From Pedobacter suwonensis (GTDB lineage Bacteria > Bacteroidota > Bacteroidia > Sphingobacteriales > Sphingobacteriaceae), in contig NZ_FOJM01000012.1 in the NCBI RefSeq assembly GCF_900111825.1, positions 124,001-188,000 on the forward strand: 64,000 nucleotides of DNA. Reading direction: 5' to 3'. Shown one piece after another: positions 1 to 7,744 of this stretch. The position numbers and the translations under genes were made by a program. Under the pieces are notes generated by a model, which saw only the letters and a list, made by a program, of their open reading frames with translations, had not been told where the DNA came from and did not search any database. Positions within the stretch are counted from its first letter, which is position 1, and every line of letters starts with the position of its first letter.

Positions 1-1582
1 AATAAGTATCGATCCCCAAACTTTCGGCAACTTTTCTAACGATTGAGGTTTTATCGCCACTTAACATCACCACCTGTTTTATTCCGTTTTCGTGAAGCTG
101 TTTGATGGCATCGGCGGCATCTTCTTTTATTTCATCTGCAATTAAAACATAACCCACGTATTTCTGGTCAATAGCAACCACAACGATACTTTCTTCTATC
201 GAAGTAATTTTAGGATCAAAATCAATATTGTATTTCTCCAGAAGTTTAGCATTACCTGCCAGAACCTCTTTGCCATTAACCAAACCCTTTAAACCCATCC
301 CGGCAATTTCCTCGATATTTTCGGCAGGATGGATTTCTTTCTGGCCTGCATATGCCACAATAGCTTTCGCAATTGGATGGGTAGATTTTGCTTCTACAGC
401 CGTTAGTAAGCTTAAAAAATCTTTTTCATCTATACTGCTTTCTACTTTCTGAACATTAAAAACACCTTTTGTTAAGGTGCCCGTTTTATCCATCACAACA
501 GTATTAAGCTTGGTAATTAAATCAAGAAAATTTGAGCCTTTAAAAAGAATACCATTTGCTGATGCTGCACCAATTCCTCCAAAATAACCCAGTGGAATAG
601 AAATCACCAGCGCACATGGACAAGATATAACCAAAAAAACCAACGAACGATACAACCAGGTTTGGAAGTGATATTCACTTCCCAAAACCAAAATTGGAAG
701 AGTGATCAGCGCAAGGGCCAAAAAGAAAACAATCGGCGTATATATTTTCGCAAATTTGCGGATGAAGAGTTCGGTTTTGGCTTTACGTGTAGTGGCATTC
801 TGAACCATTTCCAAAATGCGCGACAATGCACTGTCAGCAAAAGCTTTGGTAACTTTAACTTCAATTACCTTTTCTAAATTAAGCATTCCGGCCAAAACCG
901 ATTCGCCTTTAACAATCGTGCGGGGTTTGCTCTCGCCCGTTAAGGCAGCAGTATTGAAACTGCTTTTATCGTTGATCAATTCGCCATCCAACGGCGTTTT
1001 CTCACCAGCCCTTATCTGTATCGTTTCACCAATCTCTACTTTTTCGGGATCGACATCTTCATATTTTCCATTTCGGAATACATGCGCCACTTCTGCCCTG
1101 ACATCAAGCAATGCTTTGATATTTCTTTTTGCGCGGTTTACCGCAGCCATTTGAAACAGTTCGCCAATAGTATAGAAAAGCATAACCGTTACGCCTTCAG
1201 GATACTCGCCGATAGCAAAAGCACCAATAGTGGCAATAGACATTAAAGAGAACTCGGTAAAAAAATCTTTCGCCTTAAATGTTTCCCAAACTTCGCGTAA
1301 AACCGGAACACCTACGGGTAAATAAGCCACAATGTACCAGTAAGGACGAATGACCTGAAATGCCGGCAAATTAAAAAGGTTATCAAACGCAATTCCAACC
1401 AGCAGCATAACCAATGTTACAATAGCTGGCAAATAAGTTTTAAAGGCTGATGGATCACCCCCATGATCATGGTTATGCCCGTCACCCTCTTCGTGTGCAT
1501 GACCATCATGATGTGCATGTTTTGATCCGGCATTTTCTTTACTGCTGCAACAGCTATCTTCGTTATCATGTGAGTGGGTCAT
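1..1582 (-). CDS. Heavy-metal P1B-type ATPase (Zn/Cd/Pb exporter), partial
   Basis: Inner-membrane pump that uses ATP to export divalent metal ions. About 527 codons are present; the C-terminal part lies beyond the left edge. The ATG at 1582 opens a His/Asp/Glu/Cys-rich N-terminal tail of roughly 40 residues (HAHHDGHAHEE, and a CC pair) that probably binds metal; no classic HMA domain precedes the membrane part. Visible motifs are TGES in the actuator domain, the intramembrane Cys-Pro-Cys (C321-P322-C323, metal site) and the phosphorylated Asp in DKTGTLTKG (D365), then the start of the ATP-binding domain ending near SGDKT. CPC with a His-rich tail suggests Zn/Cd rather than Cu, but the deciding residues of the last membrane helices are missing. 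Confidence 0.93.
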   Translation of the reverse strand, partial: MTHSHDNEDSCCSSKENAGSKHAHHDGHAHEEGDGHNHDHGGDPSAFKTYLPAIVTLVMLLVGIAFDNLFNLPAFQVIRPYWYIVAYLPVGVPVLREVWETFKAKDFFTEFSLMSIATIGAFAIGEYPEGVTVMLFYTIGELFQMAAVNRAKRNIKALLDVRAEVAHVFRNGKYEDVDPEKVEIGETIQIRAGEKTPLDGELINDKSSFNTAALTGESKPRTIVKGESVLAGMLNLEKVIEVKVTKAFADSALSRILEMVQNATTRKAKTELFIRKFAKIYTPIVFFLALALITLPILVLGSEYHFQTWLYRSLVFLVISCPCALVISIPLGYFGGIGAASANGILFKGSNFLDLITKLNTVVMDKTGTLTKGVFNVQKVESSIDEKDFLSLLTAVEAKSTHPIAKAIVAYAGQKEIHPAENIEEIAGMGLKGLVNGKEVLAGNAKLLEKYNIDFDPKITSIEESIVVVAIDQKYVGYVLIADEIKEDAADAIKQLHENGIKQVVMLSGDKTSIVRKVAESLGIDTY

Positions 1583-1942
1583 TATATACTGTATCTAGTG
1601 CATTACCTTCTTAATTACTTACTAAACTTTGAAACTTCAAAAAACATGCTAAGTTTAATCAGTATTTCAAATTTATGGAAAATAATAGGTTTTATTCTGA
1701 ATCATTCTTGATAGCAATATTTTTCACAAGCGCACAATAAATTTTGTTAAAAAATGTTAATAGTGATATAAAGATTTAAAATCATGAAATCTATCAAAAT
1801 TCCTTTTTCAGCTTCCGACTTGATCAGACGTCTTGGCTTGGCAAAAATTTATTACTGGTTTAACAAGTAATATTCTTAATATATTACACCAGTATCAATT
1901 AGTATTTCCTAAATTTCGCATCATTATTAACTTATTAAGCGA
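1583..1942. other. Intergenic stretch between divergent genes
   Basis: This 360-base AT-rich region separates the divergently transcribed ATPase and M13 peptidase genes and must hold both promoters. A TAAATTTCG near 1910-1918 is a weak match to the Bacteroidota -7 box (TAnnTTTG) at a sensible distance from the peptidase ATG. Apart from one 28-codon ORF listed separately I see no gene, terminator hairpin or RNA structure here. Confidence 0.5.
1784..1870 (+). CDS. Possible 28-aa small protein
   Basis: ATG at 1784 to TAA at 1868-1870 encodes a 28-residue peptide beginning MKSIKIPF and ending YYWFNK. It is basic, with an aromatic C-terminal end (Y-Y-W-F), and could form a short amphipathic helix (DLIRRLGLAKI). 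An A-rich stretch precedes the ATG, as is usual for Bacteroidota ribosome-binding regions, and a TAAATTTTG close to the -7 consensus lies about 40 nt upstream. I know no family it belongs to. It may be a real small protein or chance; only conservation would tell. Confidence 0.25.
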   Translation: MKSIKIPFSASDLIRRLGLAKIYYWFNK

Positions 1943-3976
1943 ATGAAATACCAAAATTTGAAAAGATATTTTGCGGCGCTGGGTATAATCGCTGCTGGCT
2001 TTTCTGCAAATGCACAAACGAAAAAATTTATCGACCCTGCTAATATGGATTTATCCGTTAAACCAGGCGACGATTTCTACACCTACGCGAGTGGTACGTG
2101 GATAAAAAACAATCCGGTTCCTGCTAAAGAAACGCGCTGGGGTTCATTTAACGAACTCCGCGATTTCAACATCAATGCTGTTAAATCTTTAGTGGAAGAT
2201 GCAGCTGCCGATAAATCTGCTCCTGCAGGTTCGGTTAAGCATAGAGTTGGCGATTTTTATACAGCCGCCATGGATAGTGCGACCATTGAAAAATTGGGTT
2301 ATACACCTATCAAAGCCGATTTAGCGAAAATCAAGCAAATCAAAAACATCCAGGGTGTGCTTGATCAGGTGGCCTACATGCGCACCAATGGTTTGGGCGG
2401 CGGAATGTTTGGTTTGGGTGTTGGCCAGGACCGCAAGAATGTGAACAAATACATGGTGAATATCAGTCAGGGTGGTACAACACTTCCTGACCGTGATTAT
2501 TACCTTAAAGACGATGCGCGAAGTGTGAAGATCCGCGATGCTTACAACACCTATATGGTAACTTTGTTTACCTTAACAGGAAGTACCGCTGAAGAAGCCA
2601 GACAAAAAGCAACAACTGTTTATAAAATTGAAAAGCAATTTGCTGAAGCGCAGATGAGCCGTTTGGAAATGCGCGATCCTTATGCCACGTATAACAAACT
2701 TACCGTTGCAGAGCTGAACAAAAAAACACCTGACATTAACTGGACGACCTATTTACCTAAGTTCAAAATCAAAAATCAAGATACTGTTCTGGTTTCATCG
2801 CCTAAATTTATGGCAAGCCTAGATGGAATGTTGAAATCAATTCCTGTTGAAGATTGGAAAACCTATTTAGAATGGAATATTTTAAAAAGTTCAGCTTCTA
2901 GTTTAAGTTCTCCGTTTGTAAAGGCAAGCTTCGCTTTCACACAAGCTCAAACCGGTCAGAAAGTGCAAACGCCGCGTTGGCAACGCATGTCATCTCTAAC
3001 AGACGGCACCATTGGCGAATTATTAGGCCAGCTTTATGTAGATAAATATTTTAAGCCGGAAGCTAAAGAACGCATGAACCAGATGATTGTGAACCTGCGT
3101 AAAGCATTCGAAATCCGAATTAAAGGTTTAGAATGGATGAGTCCTGAAACCAAACAAAAGGCCTTAGCTAAATTAAATGCATTTACACCCAAAGTGGGTT
3201 ATCCCGAAAAATGGAAAAACTACGATGGTTTAGTGATCAATAAAGATACTTATTTCCAGAATTTACGCAATGCAAGCGTTTGGGGTTATAATGAAATGGT
3301 TAACCAGTTAGGTAAACCGGTTGATCGTAAACGCTTTGGCATGACGCCTCCAACGGTTAATGCTTACTACAGCCCTACATTAAACGAAATTGTTTTCCCA
3401 GCGGGTATTTTACAGTTCCCTTTCTTCGACCCAAATGCTGACGATGCCGTTAACTATGGCGGTATCGGTGCGGTAATTGGTCACGAAATGAGTCATGGCT
3501 TTGATGACAGCGGTAGCCAATATGATGCCGCCGGCAACTTAAAAAACTGGTGGACAGCTGAAGACAAAGCTAAATTTGATGCTAAAACCAAAGCTTTGGG
3601 CGAGCAGTTTGACGCCTATACGGTGTTAGATACGGTTCATGTAATCGGTAAGTTAACCATGGGCGAAAACATTGGCGATTTAGGCGGTTTAAATGCTGCT
3701 TACACGGCTTTTAAAATGACCAAACAAGGTCAAAGTAATGAAAAAATCGATGGTTTTACACCAGATCAGCGTTTCTTCTTGGCCTGGGCACAGGTATGGA
3801 GGGGTAATATTTTACCAGAAAGTGCAGCCCAGTTAATTAAAACAGATCCGCATTCTCCAGGTCCTTACCGTACCATTGGTGCGCCTGTAAATATGGATGC
3901 CTGGTATGAAGCTTTTGATGTTAAACCTAGCGATAAACTATACAAAAAACCTGAAGACAGAATCAGAATGTGGTAG
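1943..3976 (+). CDS. pepO: M13 family metallopeptidase (PepO/neprilysin-like)
   Basis: A 677-residue secreted zinc endopeptidase of the neprilysin family. Residues 1-25 are a Sec signal peptide ending in ANAQ, so the enzyme is probably periplasmic. The M13 N-terminal domain follows (residues ~35-420). The catalytic part carries NAYYSP, the zinc motif HEMSH (H514, E515, H518) and ENIGD, whose E575 is the third zinc ligand. The C-terminal end, RIRMW, resembles the usual M13 end (xxCxVW) but has no Cys. Length is normal for bacterial M13 enzymes, which cut short peptides. The gene stands alone, and its stop codon is the first base group of a heptad-periodic repeat. Confidence 0.95.
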   Translation: MKYQNLKRYFAALGIIAAGFSANAQTKKFIDPANMDLSVKPGDDFYTYASGTWIKNNPVPAKETRWGSFNELRDFNINAVKSLVEDAAADKSAPAGSVKHRVGDFYTAAMDSATIEKLGYTPIKADLAKIKQIKNIQGVLDQVAYMRTNGLGGGMFGLGVGQDRKNVNKYMVNISQGGTTLPDRDYYLKDDARSVKIRDAYNTYMVTLFTLTGSTAEEARQKATTVYKIEKQFAEAQMSRLEMRDPYATYNKLTVAELNKKTPDINWTTYLPKFKIKNQDTVLVSSPKFMASLDGMLKSIPVEDWKTYLEWNILKSSASSLSSPFVKASFAFTQAQTGQKVQTPRWQRMSSLTDGTIGELLGQLYVDKYFKPEAKERMNQMIVNLRKAFEIRIKGLEWMSPETKQKALAKLNAFTPKVGYPEKWKNYDGLVINKDTYFQNLRNASVWGYNEMVNQLGKPVDRKRFGMTPPTVNAYYSPTLNEIVFPAGILQFPFFDPNADDAVNYGGIGAVIGHEMSHGFDDSGSQYDAAGNLKNWWTAEDKAKFDAKTKALGEQFDAYTVLDTVHVIGKLTMGENIGDLGGLNAAYTAFKMTKQGQSNEKIDGFTPDQRFFLAWAQVWRGNILPESAAQLIKTDPHSPGPYRTIGAPVNMDAWYEAFDVKPSDKLYKKPEDRIRMW

Positions 3977-4080
3977 ATTTGAGGTTGAAGGCTGGAAGGT
4001 GTAGAGTGTAAGGCTTTTTAAGTTCGATCATTTAATAGAGGTTGAAAGTCGAATTTATAAGACTCTGCCTCCCTCAACTT
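3975..4080 (+). repeat. Heptad-periodic array starting in the pepO stop codon, with inverted arm
   Basis: From the AG of the TAG stop, six successive 7-bp units begin at 3975, 3982, 3989, 3996, 4003 and 4010. All are purine-rich and start AG or AAG. A pyrimidine-rich stretch at about 4060-4080 (GACTCTGCCTCCCTCAACTT) is imperfectly complementary to the unit region, so the transcript could fold into a long irregular hairpin ahead of the true terminator. It belongs to the stop-anchored heptad class seen at several other loci in the window. Confidence 0.6.
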
Positions 4081-4113
4081 TAAAATTTCCATTATCATAA
4101 ATTTAAATATTAT

Positions 4114-4146
4114 AAGCGCCCCGATTATTTCGGGACGCTTTTTTTT
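4114..4146 (+). terminator. Intrinsic terminator after pepO
   Basis: The stem AAGCGcCCCG / CGGGaCGCTT has a 7-nt loop and runs into eight T residues. It is a textbook factor-independent terminator, and it lies 138 nt past the stop, beyond the heptad repeat. Confidence 0.85.
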
Positions 4147-4260
4147 CAAATGCGGTGCAAGGTCGCCTTGGTTTGTGTCCCCACAAACCAATAACTAATT
4201 CAACACTTACCTCAATCAAAAATTAATCCTGCTCGTTTAAACAATTCTTAATTATCATCC

Positions 4261-4268
4261 TATCTTTG
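4261..4268 (+). promoter_or_regulatory. Bacteroidota -7 box of the DUF2625 gene
   Basis: TATCTTTG matches TAnnTTTG exactly and lies 22 nt before the ATG at 4291, giving a short leader. Confidence 0.6.
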
Positions 4269-4290
4269 AAAAAACATAATTACCCTATCC

Positions 4291-5091
4291 ATGAAAAGTC
4301 CAATTTCCTACCTCTTTATCTTTGCGTTATCCTTATTTTCCCTCTCAGGTTTTGCCCAGGAAAATAACATGATCAGTATTGAAAAATTAATCAACAAAAC
4401 AGATCCTGCATGGCCATTGGTAAAAAAATGGATTGACTCTGCAAAAAACAAGGTAGAGGTTCTGCCCGTTGATTCTGCAAGGGCGAAGGAGGTTTTGTAC
4501 CACTCGCAAATGACAACCTATGCCACACTTGGTTCGGTAATTTACAATACCGGAGGCATTATGGTAGATAACGGCTGGATTAGAATTTTAGGCTCCGGCA
4601 GTGAAAGATTAAACAGAAACGTAGCCGATTGGAACAAAGGGAAAACCTTAAAGGAGTATGGCGATAACATTCCCTACCTCTTAGTTGCCGATGATGCAGT
4701 AGGCGGTTTTTTTGCCATCAACTACGGCGGTTTGGGCAAAGACATTAAAAATGTGTATTATCTTGAACCCAATACCTTAACCTGGCAACCACTTGGAGCT
4801 GGTTATGGGGAGTTTCTCGTTTTTTGCTTCGACAGTGATCTTTCCAAATTTTACAAGGGATTACGCTGGAGCAGCTGGAATCAATTCATTGCCAATTTGG
4901 ATGGGACCAAAACCTATAGCTTCCGTCCCTATTTATGGGAAGAAGGTACAGACATTGATAAATGCACGCGAAAACTGGTTGGTATTGAAGAAATGTACCG
5001 TTTTAATATTATGAAGTCGAAAGAACTGAATGCAGATAAAGGCAAAAAAAAAGACGAAACAACAAAAGAAGAAACTAAGGGCGAACAATAA
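4291..5091 (+). CDS. DUF2625 family exported protein
   Basis: A 266-residue protein of unknown function. Residues 1-22 form a signal peptide (hydrophobic core, then SGFAQ), so it is exported to the periplasm or envelope. The rest matches what I know of DUF2625: QMTTYATLGSVIYNTGGI followed by DNGWIRILGSG near residues 90-110, then GGFFAINYGG and LRWSSWNQF. The last 20 residues are a Lys/Glu-rich hydrophilic tail. It sits between the pepO terminator and a convergent MmcQ gene, with its own promoter. The family assignment is fairly firm; no activity can be named. Confidence 0.8.
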   Translation: MKSPISYLFIFALSLFSLSGFAQENNMISIEKLINKTDPAWPLVKKWIDSAKNKVEVLPVDSARAKEVLYHSQMTTYATLGSVIYNTGGIMVDNGWIRILGSGSERLNRNVADWNKGKTLKEYGDNIPYLLVADDAVGGFFAINYGGLGKDIKNVYYLEPNTLTWQPLGAGYGEFLVFCFDSDLSKFYKGLRWSSWNQFIANLDGTKTYSFRPYLWEEGTDIDKCTRKLVGIEEMYRFNIMKSKELNADKGKKKDETTKEETKGEQ

Positions 5092-5154
5092 TTCCCAGTC
5101 AATTTACAGTATAATCCTGTACCTAATGCACGTGAAAGTTACTTAGCATAGATA

Positions 5155-5493
5155 TTAAGCGTACTTTGCCTGTGTTTTCTTTGGTAATTTGGCTAACACC
5201 ATCGCTCTTGAATCGGCCACCCTTCTTTTTAGCTCATTATCGTTCAATACTTCTAAATTCTCGATCTGGATCCATTGCCGCTTTGCCATATGATATGCTT
5301 GTGAAATGCCGTCTATCGCAGAAAGTTCGTCAAATTCATCCGGATCACATTTGATGGAAAATCGATTTCCCTCATCAATAGCGATAATGACATAAATTTT
5401 TTCTTCTATCATAAAACACAAATGCTCCCATTTCATGCCTTCTGTAGTACCGGGTAAACTTAAACAATATTCTCTGAACGATTCGATATCCAT
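5155..5493 (-). CDS. MmcQ/YjbR family protein
   Basis: A 112-residue cytoplasmic protein with the small CyaY-like fold of the MmcQ/YjbR family. Visible family features are the start (MDIESFREYCLSLPGTTEGMKW), the strand KIYVIIAIDEGNRFSIKCDP and the C-terminal WIQIENLEVLNDNELKRRVADSRAMVLAKLPKK. Family members are proposed to bind DNA, but no precise role is known. Length is standard. It is convergent with the DUF2625 gene (63 nt between stops) and monocistronic. Confidence 0.88.
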   Translation of the reverse strand: MDIESFREYCLSLPGTTEGMKWEHLCFMIEEKIYVIIAIDEGNRFSIKCDPDEFDELSAIDGISQAYHMAKRQWIQIENLEVLNDNELKRRVADSRAMVLAKLPKKTQAKYA

Positions 5494-5541
5494 ATTTGCT
5501 AGGGTTTAGGGTAAGATCAAAGCTAATCACAAAAGATTAAA

Positions 5542-5603
5542 AGTTAAAGACCAAAGATACTAGTAGCAAGATACAAGTAGCAAGATGAAAGTATAAAGAC
5601 AGA
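5542..5603 (+). repeat. Exact 7-bp periodic array (AG core)
   Basis: AG recurs at 5548, 5555, 5562, 5569, 5576, 5583, 5590 and 5597, that is eight units exactly 7 bp apart, most also ending in A. The other positions vary (for example AGATACT, AGTAGCA, AGATACA). Unlike the stop-anchored arrays, this one lies between the divergent MmcQ and MnmD genes, upstream of both. Confidence 0.7.
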
Positions 5604-5680
5604 TAAGATCTTTAAATAATTCTTGATCATTGAATTGCTAATTGATCCTGAAAATCCAAAAATCCTATCCATCCTGTTCC

Positions 5681-5688
5681 TATATTTG
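5681..5688 (+). promoter_or_regulatory. Bacteroidota -7 box of mnmD
   Basis: TATATTTG matches TAnnTTTG exactly and lies 35 nt before the mnmD ATG. Confidence 0.6.
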
Positions 5689-5723
5689 CACCATTACCTT
5701 CGAAAATCAAATAATCCAAGCCC

Positions 5724-6389
5724 ATGAATATTATAACGCCTACTGCCGACGGTTCCAATACACTTTATAACGAAACCATAGGCGAACACTACCACAGTAA
5801 ACATGGTGCACTGCAGGAAAGCAAACATGTGTTTATTGATGCAGGTTTGAAATTTGCTTCCACCAACCAGGATGAAATTTCCATTTTAGAGGTTGGTTTC
5901 GGCACGGGGTTAAATTTTATTTTAAGTTTCGAATATTGTGCGGAAAACAATATAAAACTGAGTTATACCAGTATTGAAGCTTTTCCACTGACTACAACAA
6001 TAATTGAGCAAACAGGTTATGCAGCATATGTTTCTGAAGAAATATGGACCAGTTTTATTTCCAACTACCCAGAAGCATTAAAAGGCCCTCAAAAACTATC
6101 ACCACTTTGCACATTAGAAATTCCGTATACTACATTGGCCGAATACCGCGGCAATAAAAAATTTGACCTGATTTATTACGATGCATTTTCGGTACAGCAC
6201 CAACCCGAAATGTGGAGTGATGAAATTATTGCACATGCCTGCAGTTTCTTGAAGCCTGGAGGAACTTTTGTTACCTACGCCATTACGGGAAAATTAAAAA
6301 GAGCGGTTAAAGCCTGCGGATTTAACATAGAAAAATTGCCTGGCGCCCCCGGAAAAAGAGAGATGCTGAAAGCGGTTAAAGGGATGTAA
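5724..6389 (+). CDS. mnmD: tRNA U34 methyltransferase MnmD (stand-alone MnmC methylase half)
   Basis: A 221-residue S-adenosylmethionine-dependent enzyme that methylates 5-aminomethyl-2-thiouridine at wobble position 34 of tRNA, the last step to mnm5s2U. The N-terminus TADGSNTLYNETIGEHYHSKHGALQES is the MnmC methylase signature. The SAM-binding motif is LEVGFGTGLNFIL (~residues 55-67), followed by YYDAFSVQHQPEMW (~150) and LKPGGTFVTYAITGKLKRA. There is no FAD oxidoreductase half, so this is the short MnmD form common outside Enterobacteria. The gene is monocistronic and is followed directly by a heptad repeat. Confidence 0.93.
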   Translation: MNIITPTADGSNTLYNETIGEHYHSKHGALQESKHVFIDAGLKFASTNQDEISILEVGFGTGLNFILSFEYCAENNIKLSYTSIEAFPLTTTIIEQTGYAAYVSEEIWTSFISNYPEALKGPQKLSPLCTLEIPYTTLAEYRGNKKFDLIYYDAFSVQHQPEMWSDEIIAHACSFLKPGGTFVTYAITGKLKRAVKACGFNIEKLPGAPGKREMLKAVKGM

Positions 6390-6457
6390 AAGATGGGAAA
6401 TGGATGATGAAAATAGAGGATGTAAAATGAACGATGTGAAATGGAGGATGGATATGG
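6384..6457 (+). repeat. Heptad-periodic ATG array at the end of mnmD
   Basis: ATG recurs at 6393, 6400, 6407, then (after a one-base slip at a degenerate unit near 6413) 6420, 6427, 6434, 6441, 6448 and 6454. The spacing is 7 bp with free intervening bases. The preceding ATG at 6384 is the last codon before the mnmD stop, so the array begins at the gene's end. No complementary arm is evident. Confidence 0.65.
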
Positions 6458-6480
6458 AAGAAGTTGGGGTCAGAATGTCC

Positions 6481-6640
6481 GGAGATGGCATTGCATAAGA
6501 ATAGTCTCCAAGTTCTGTGCTCTCCGTGCCTTACTCTTAGTGTCTTCATGCCTCGTGGTAAAAATATGCACAACAAGAACAGCCACCGAACTCCGTGTGC
6601 TCTGCGCCTTTCTCTTTGCGCACTCTGCGGTTAATCTATA
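6481..6640. repeat. Degenerate solo copy of the CTCTGTG/CACAGAG intergenic repeat
   Basis: The stretch holds TCTGTGCTCTCCGTGCC, a central GGTAAAAATATGCACAAC and CTCCGTGTGCTCTGCGCC, then TTGCGCACTCTGCGG. The style matches the arms of the tandem array at 28.8-30.0 kb. With the preceding ATG array it fills the 329-base gap between mnmD and the reductase gene; the short ORFs here are by-products of the repeat. Confidence 0.5.
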
Positions 6641-6681
6641 ACATCATTTTACATAATTTAGAGCACCTGCCAAACCAGTAC

Positions 6682-6700
6682 AATCTAAATTTGTTAGATT
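6682..6700 (+). promoter_or_regulatory. -7 box inside a perfect inverted repeat (possible operator)
   Basis: AATCTAA-ATTTG-TTAGATT is a perfect 7+7 inverted repeat. The promoter box TAAATTTG (6686-6693) lies at its centre, 25 nt ahead of the aldo/keto reductase ATG. A dimeric repressor bound here would cover the -7 element. This is inference from symmetry and position. Confidence 0.5.
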
Positions 6701-6718
6701 AACATTAACATTCGTATC

Positions 6719-7666
6719 ATGGAAAAAAGAATTTTAGGCAAAACAGATTTACATATTGCACCAATTGTATTCGGAGGAAATGTTTTCGGCTGGACGATTG
6801 ATGAAAAGAAATCATTTGAAATATTAGACCAATTTTTAGCAAGTGGCTTCAATTTTATCGACACGGCAGATGTATATTCCCGTTGGGTGCCTGGAAATAA
6901 TGGAGGCGAATCGGAAAAGATTATTGGTAACTGGCTGAAAAAACAAAACAAACGCCACGAAATTATTATCGCAACCAAAGTAGGTTCAGATATGGGACAG
7001 GGCAAATCGTTGAAGAAAGATTATATCATCAATGAAGTAGAACATTCTTTATCTCGCTTGCAAACCGATTATATCGATCTCTATTTTTCGCACTTTGACG
7101 ATGAAACTACCCCTGTTGAAGAAACTTTAAATGCCTACGAAACTTTAATTAAGGCAGGCAAAGTCCGCTGGATCGGTGCTTCAAATTTTTCTGCCGATCG
7201 ACTTAGGGAATCTTTAATTTATGCTACCGAAAATGGCTTGCCCCGTTATGAAGTCTACCAACCAGGGTATAACCTTTATGATAGAGTAGACTTTGAACAG
7301 GAACATGAAAAAATCTGCCTGGATTATGATTTGGGTGTTGTGGTTTATTATTCGCTTGCCAGTGGTTTCCTAACCGGCAAATATCGCAGCGAAAACGATC
7401 TGAACAAAAGCCAGCGTGGCGGGGGCGTAAAAAAATTCCTGAATGAACGTGGTTTTAAAATTTTAGCAGCCCTTGATCAGGTTGCAGCGCAACATCAGGT
7501 GGAGCCGGCTTCTGTAGCTTTGGCCTGGTTAATCAACCATCCGTCTGTTACTGCCCCAATTGCAAGTGTTACTGATTTAAACCAACTAAAGTCGTTTACT
7601 GAAGCTGCTAATTTGAAATTGTCAGCAGAAGAAATTTCTCATTTAGATCAAGCGAGTAGTTATTAA
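6719..7666 (+). CDS. Aldo/keto reductase
   Basis: A 315-residue cytoplasmic NAD(P)H-dependent oxidoreductase of the AKR superfamily (TIM barrel). The catalytic tetrad can be read directly: D48 and Y53 in NFIDTADVYS, K87 in IIATKVGS, and H125 in DLYFSHFDD. Also present are GKVRWIGASNFSADRL and the cofactor-binding end with ALAWLINHPSVTAPIASVT. Length is normal. The substrate cannot be told; the closest general type is the YajO/YhdN-like group. It is followed by a terminator, and a symmetric sequence over its promoter suggests repression. Confidence 0.92.
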   Translation: MEKRILGKTDLHIAPIVFGGNVFGWTIDEKKSFEILDQFLASGFNFIDTADVYSRWVPGNNGGESEKIIGNWLKKQNKRHEIIIATKVGSDMGQGKSLKKDYIINEVEHSLSRLQTDYIDLYFSHFDDETTPVEETLNAYETLIKAGKVRWIGASNFSADRLRESLIYATENGLPRYEVYQPGYNLYDRVDFEQEHEKICLDYDLGVVVYYSLASGFLTGKYRSENDLNKSQRGGGVKKFLNERGFKILAALDQVAAQHQVEPASVALAWLINHPSVTAPIASVTDLNQLKSFTEAANLKLSAEEISHLDQASSY

Positions 7667-7683
7667 AAATATCTCTTATATTT

Positions 7684-7721
7684 AAATGCCCGATTAATGA
7701 AACAATTATTCGGGCATTTTG
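7684..7721 (+). terminator. Intrinsic terminator after the aldo/keto reductase
   Basis: The stem AATGCCCGA (7685-7693) pairs with TCGGGCATT (7710-7718), followed by T residues. The in-frame ATG at 7697 sits inside the loop, which argues that the next gene starts further on, at 7745. Confidence 0.8.
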
Positions 7722-7744
7722 TATTAAACAGGATTTTAATAAAT

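Noticed and set aside
6441-6641. Short ORFs on both strands between mnmD and the aldo/keto reductase gene
   Set aside because: They arise from the ATG heptad array and the degenerate CTCTGTG repeat and are low-complexity.
7697-7744. ATG 7697 as start of the AI-2E gene
   Set aside because: It lies in the loop of a strong terminator and its first 16 residues lack family similarity; ATG 7745 fits better.
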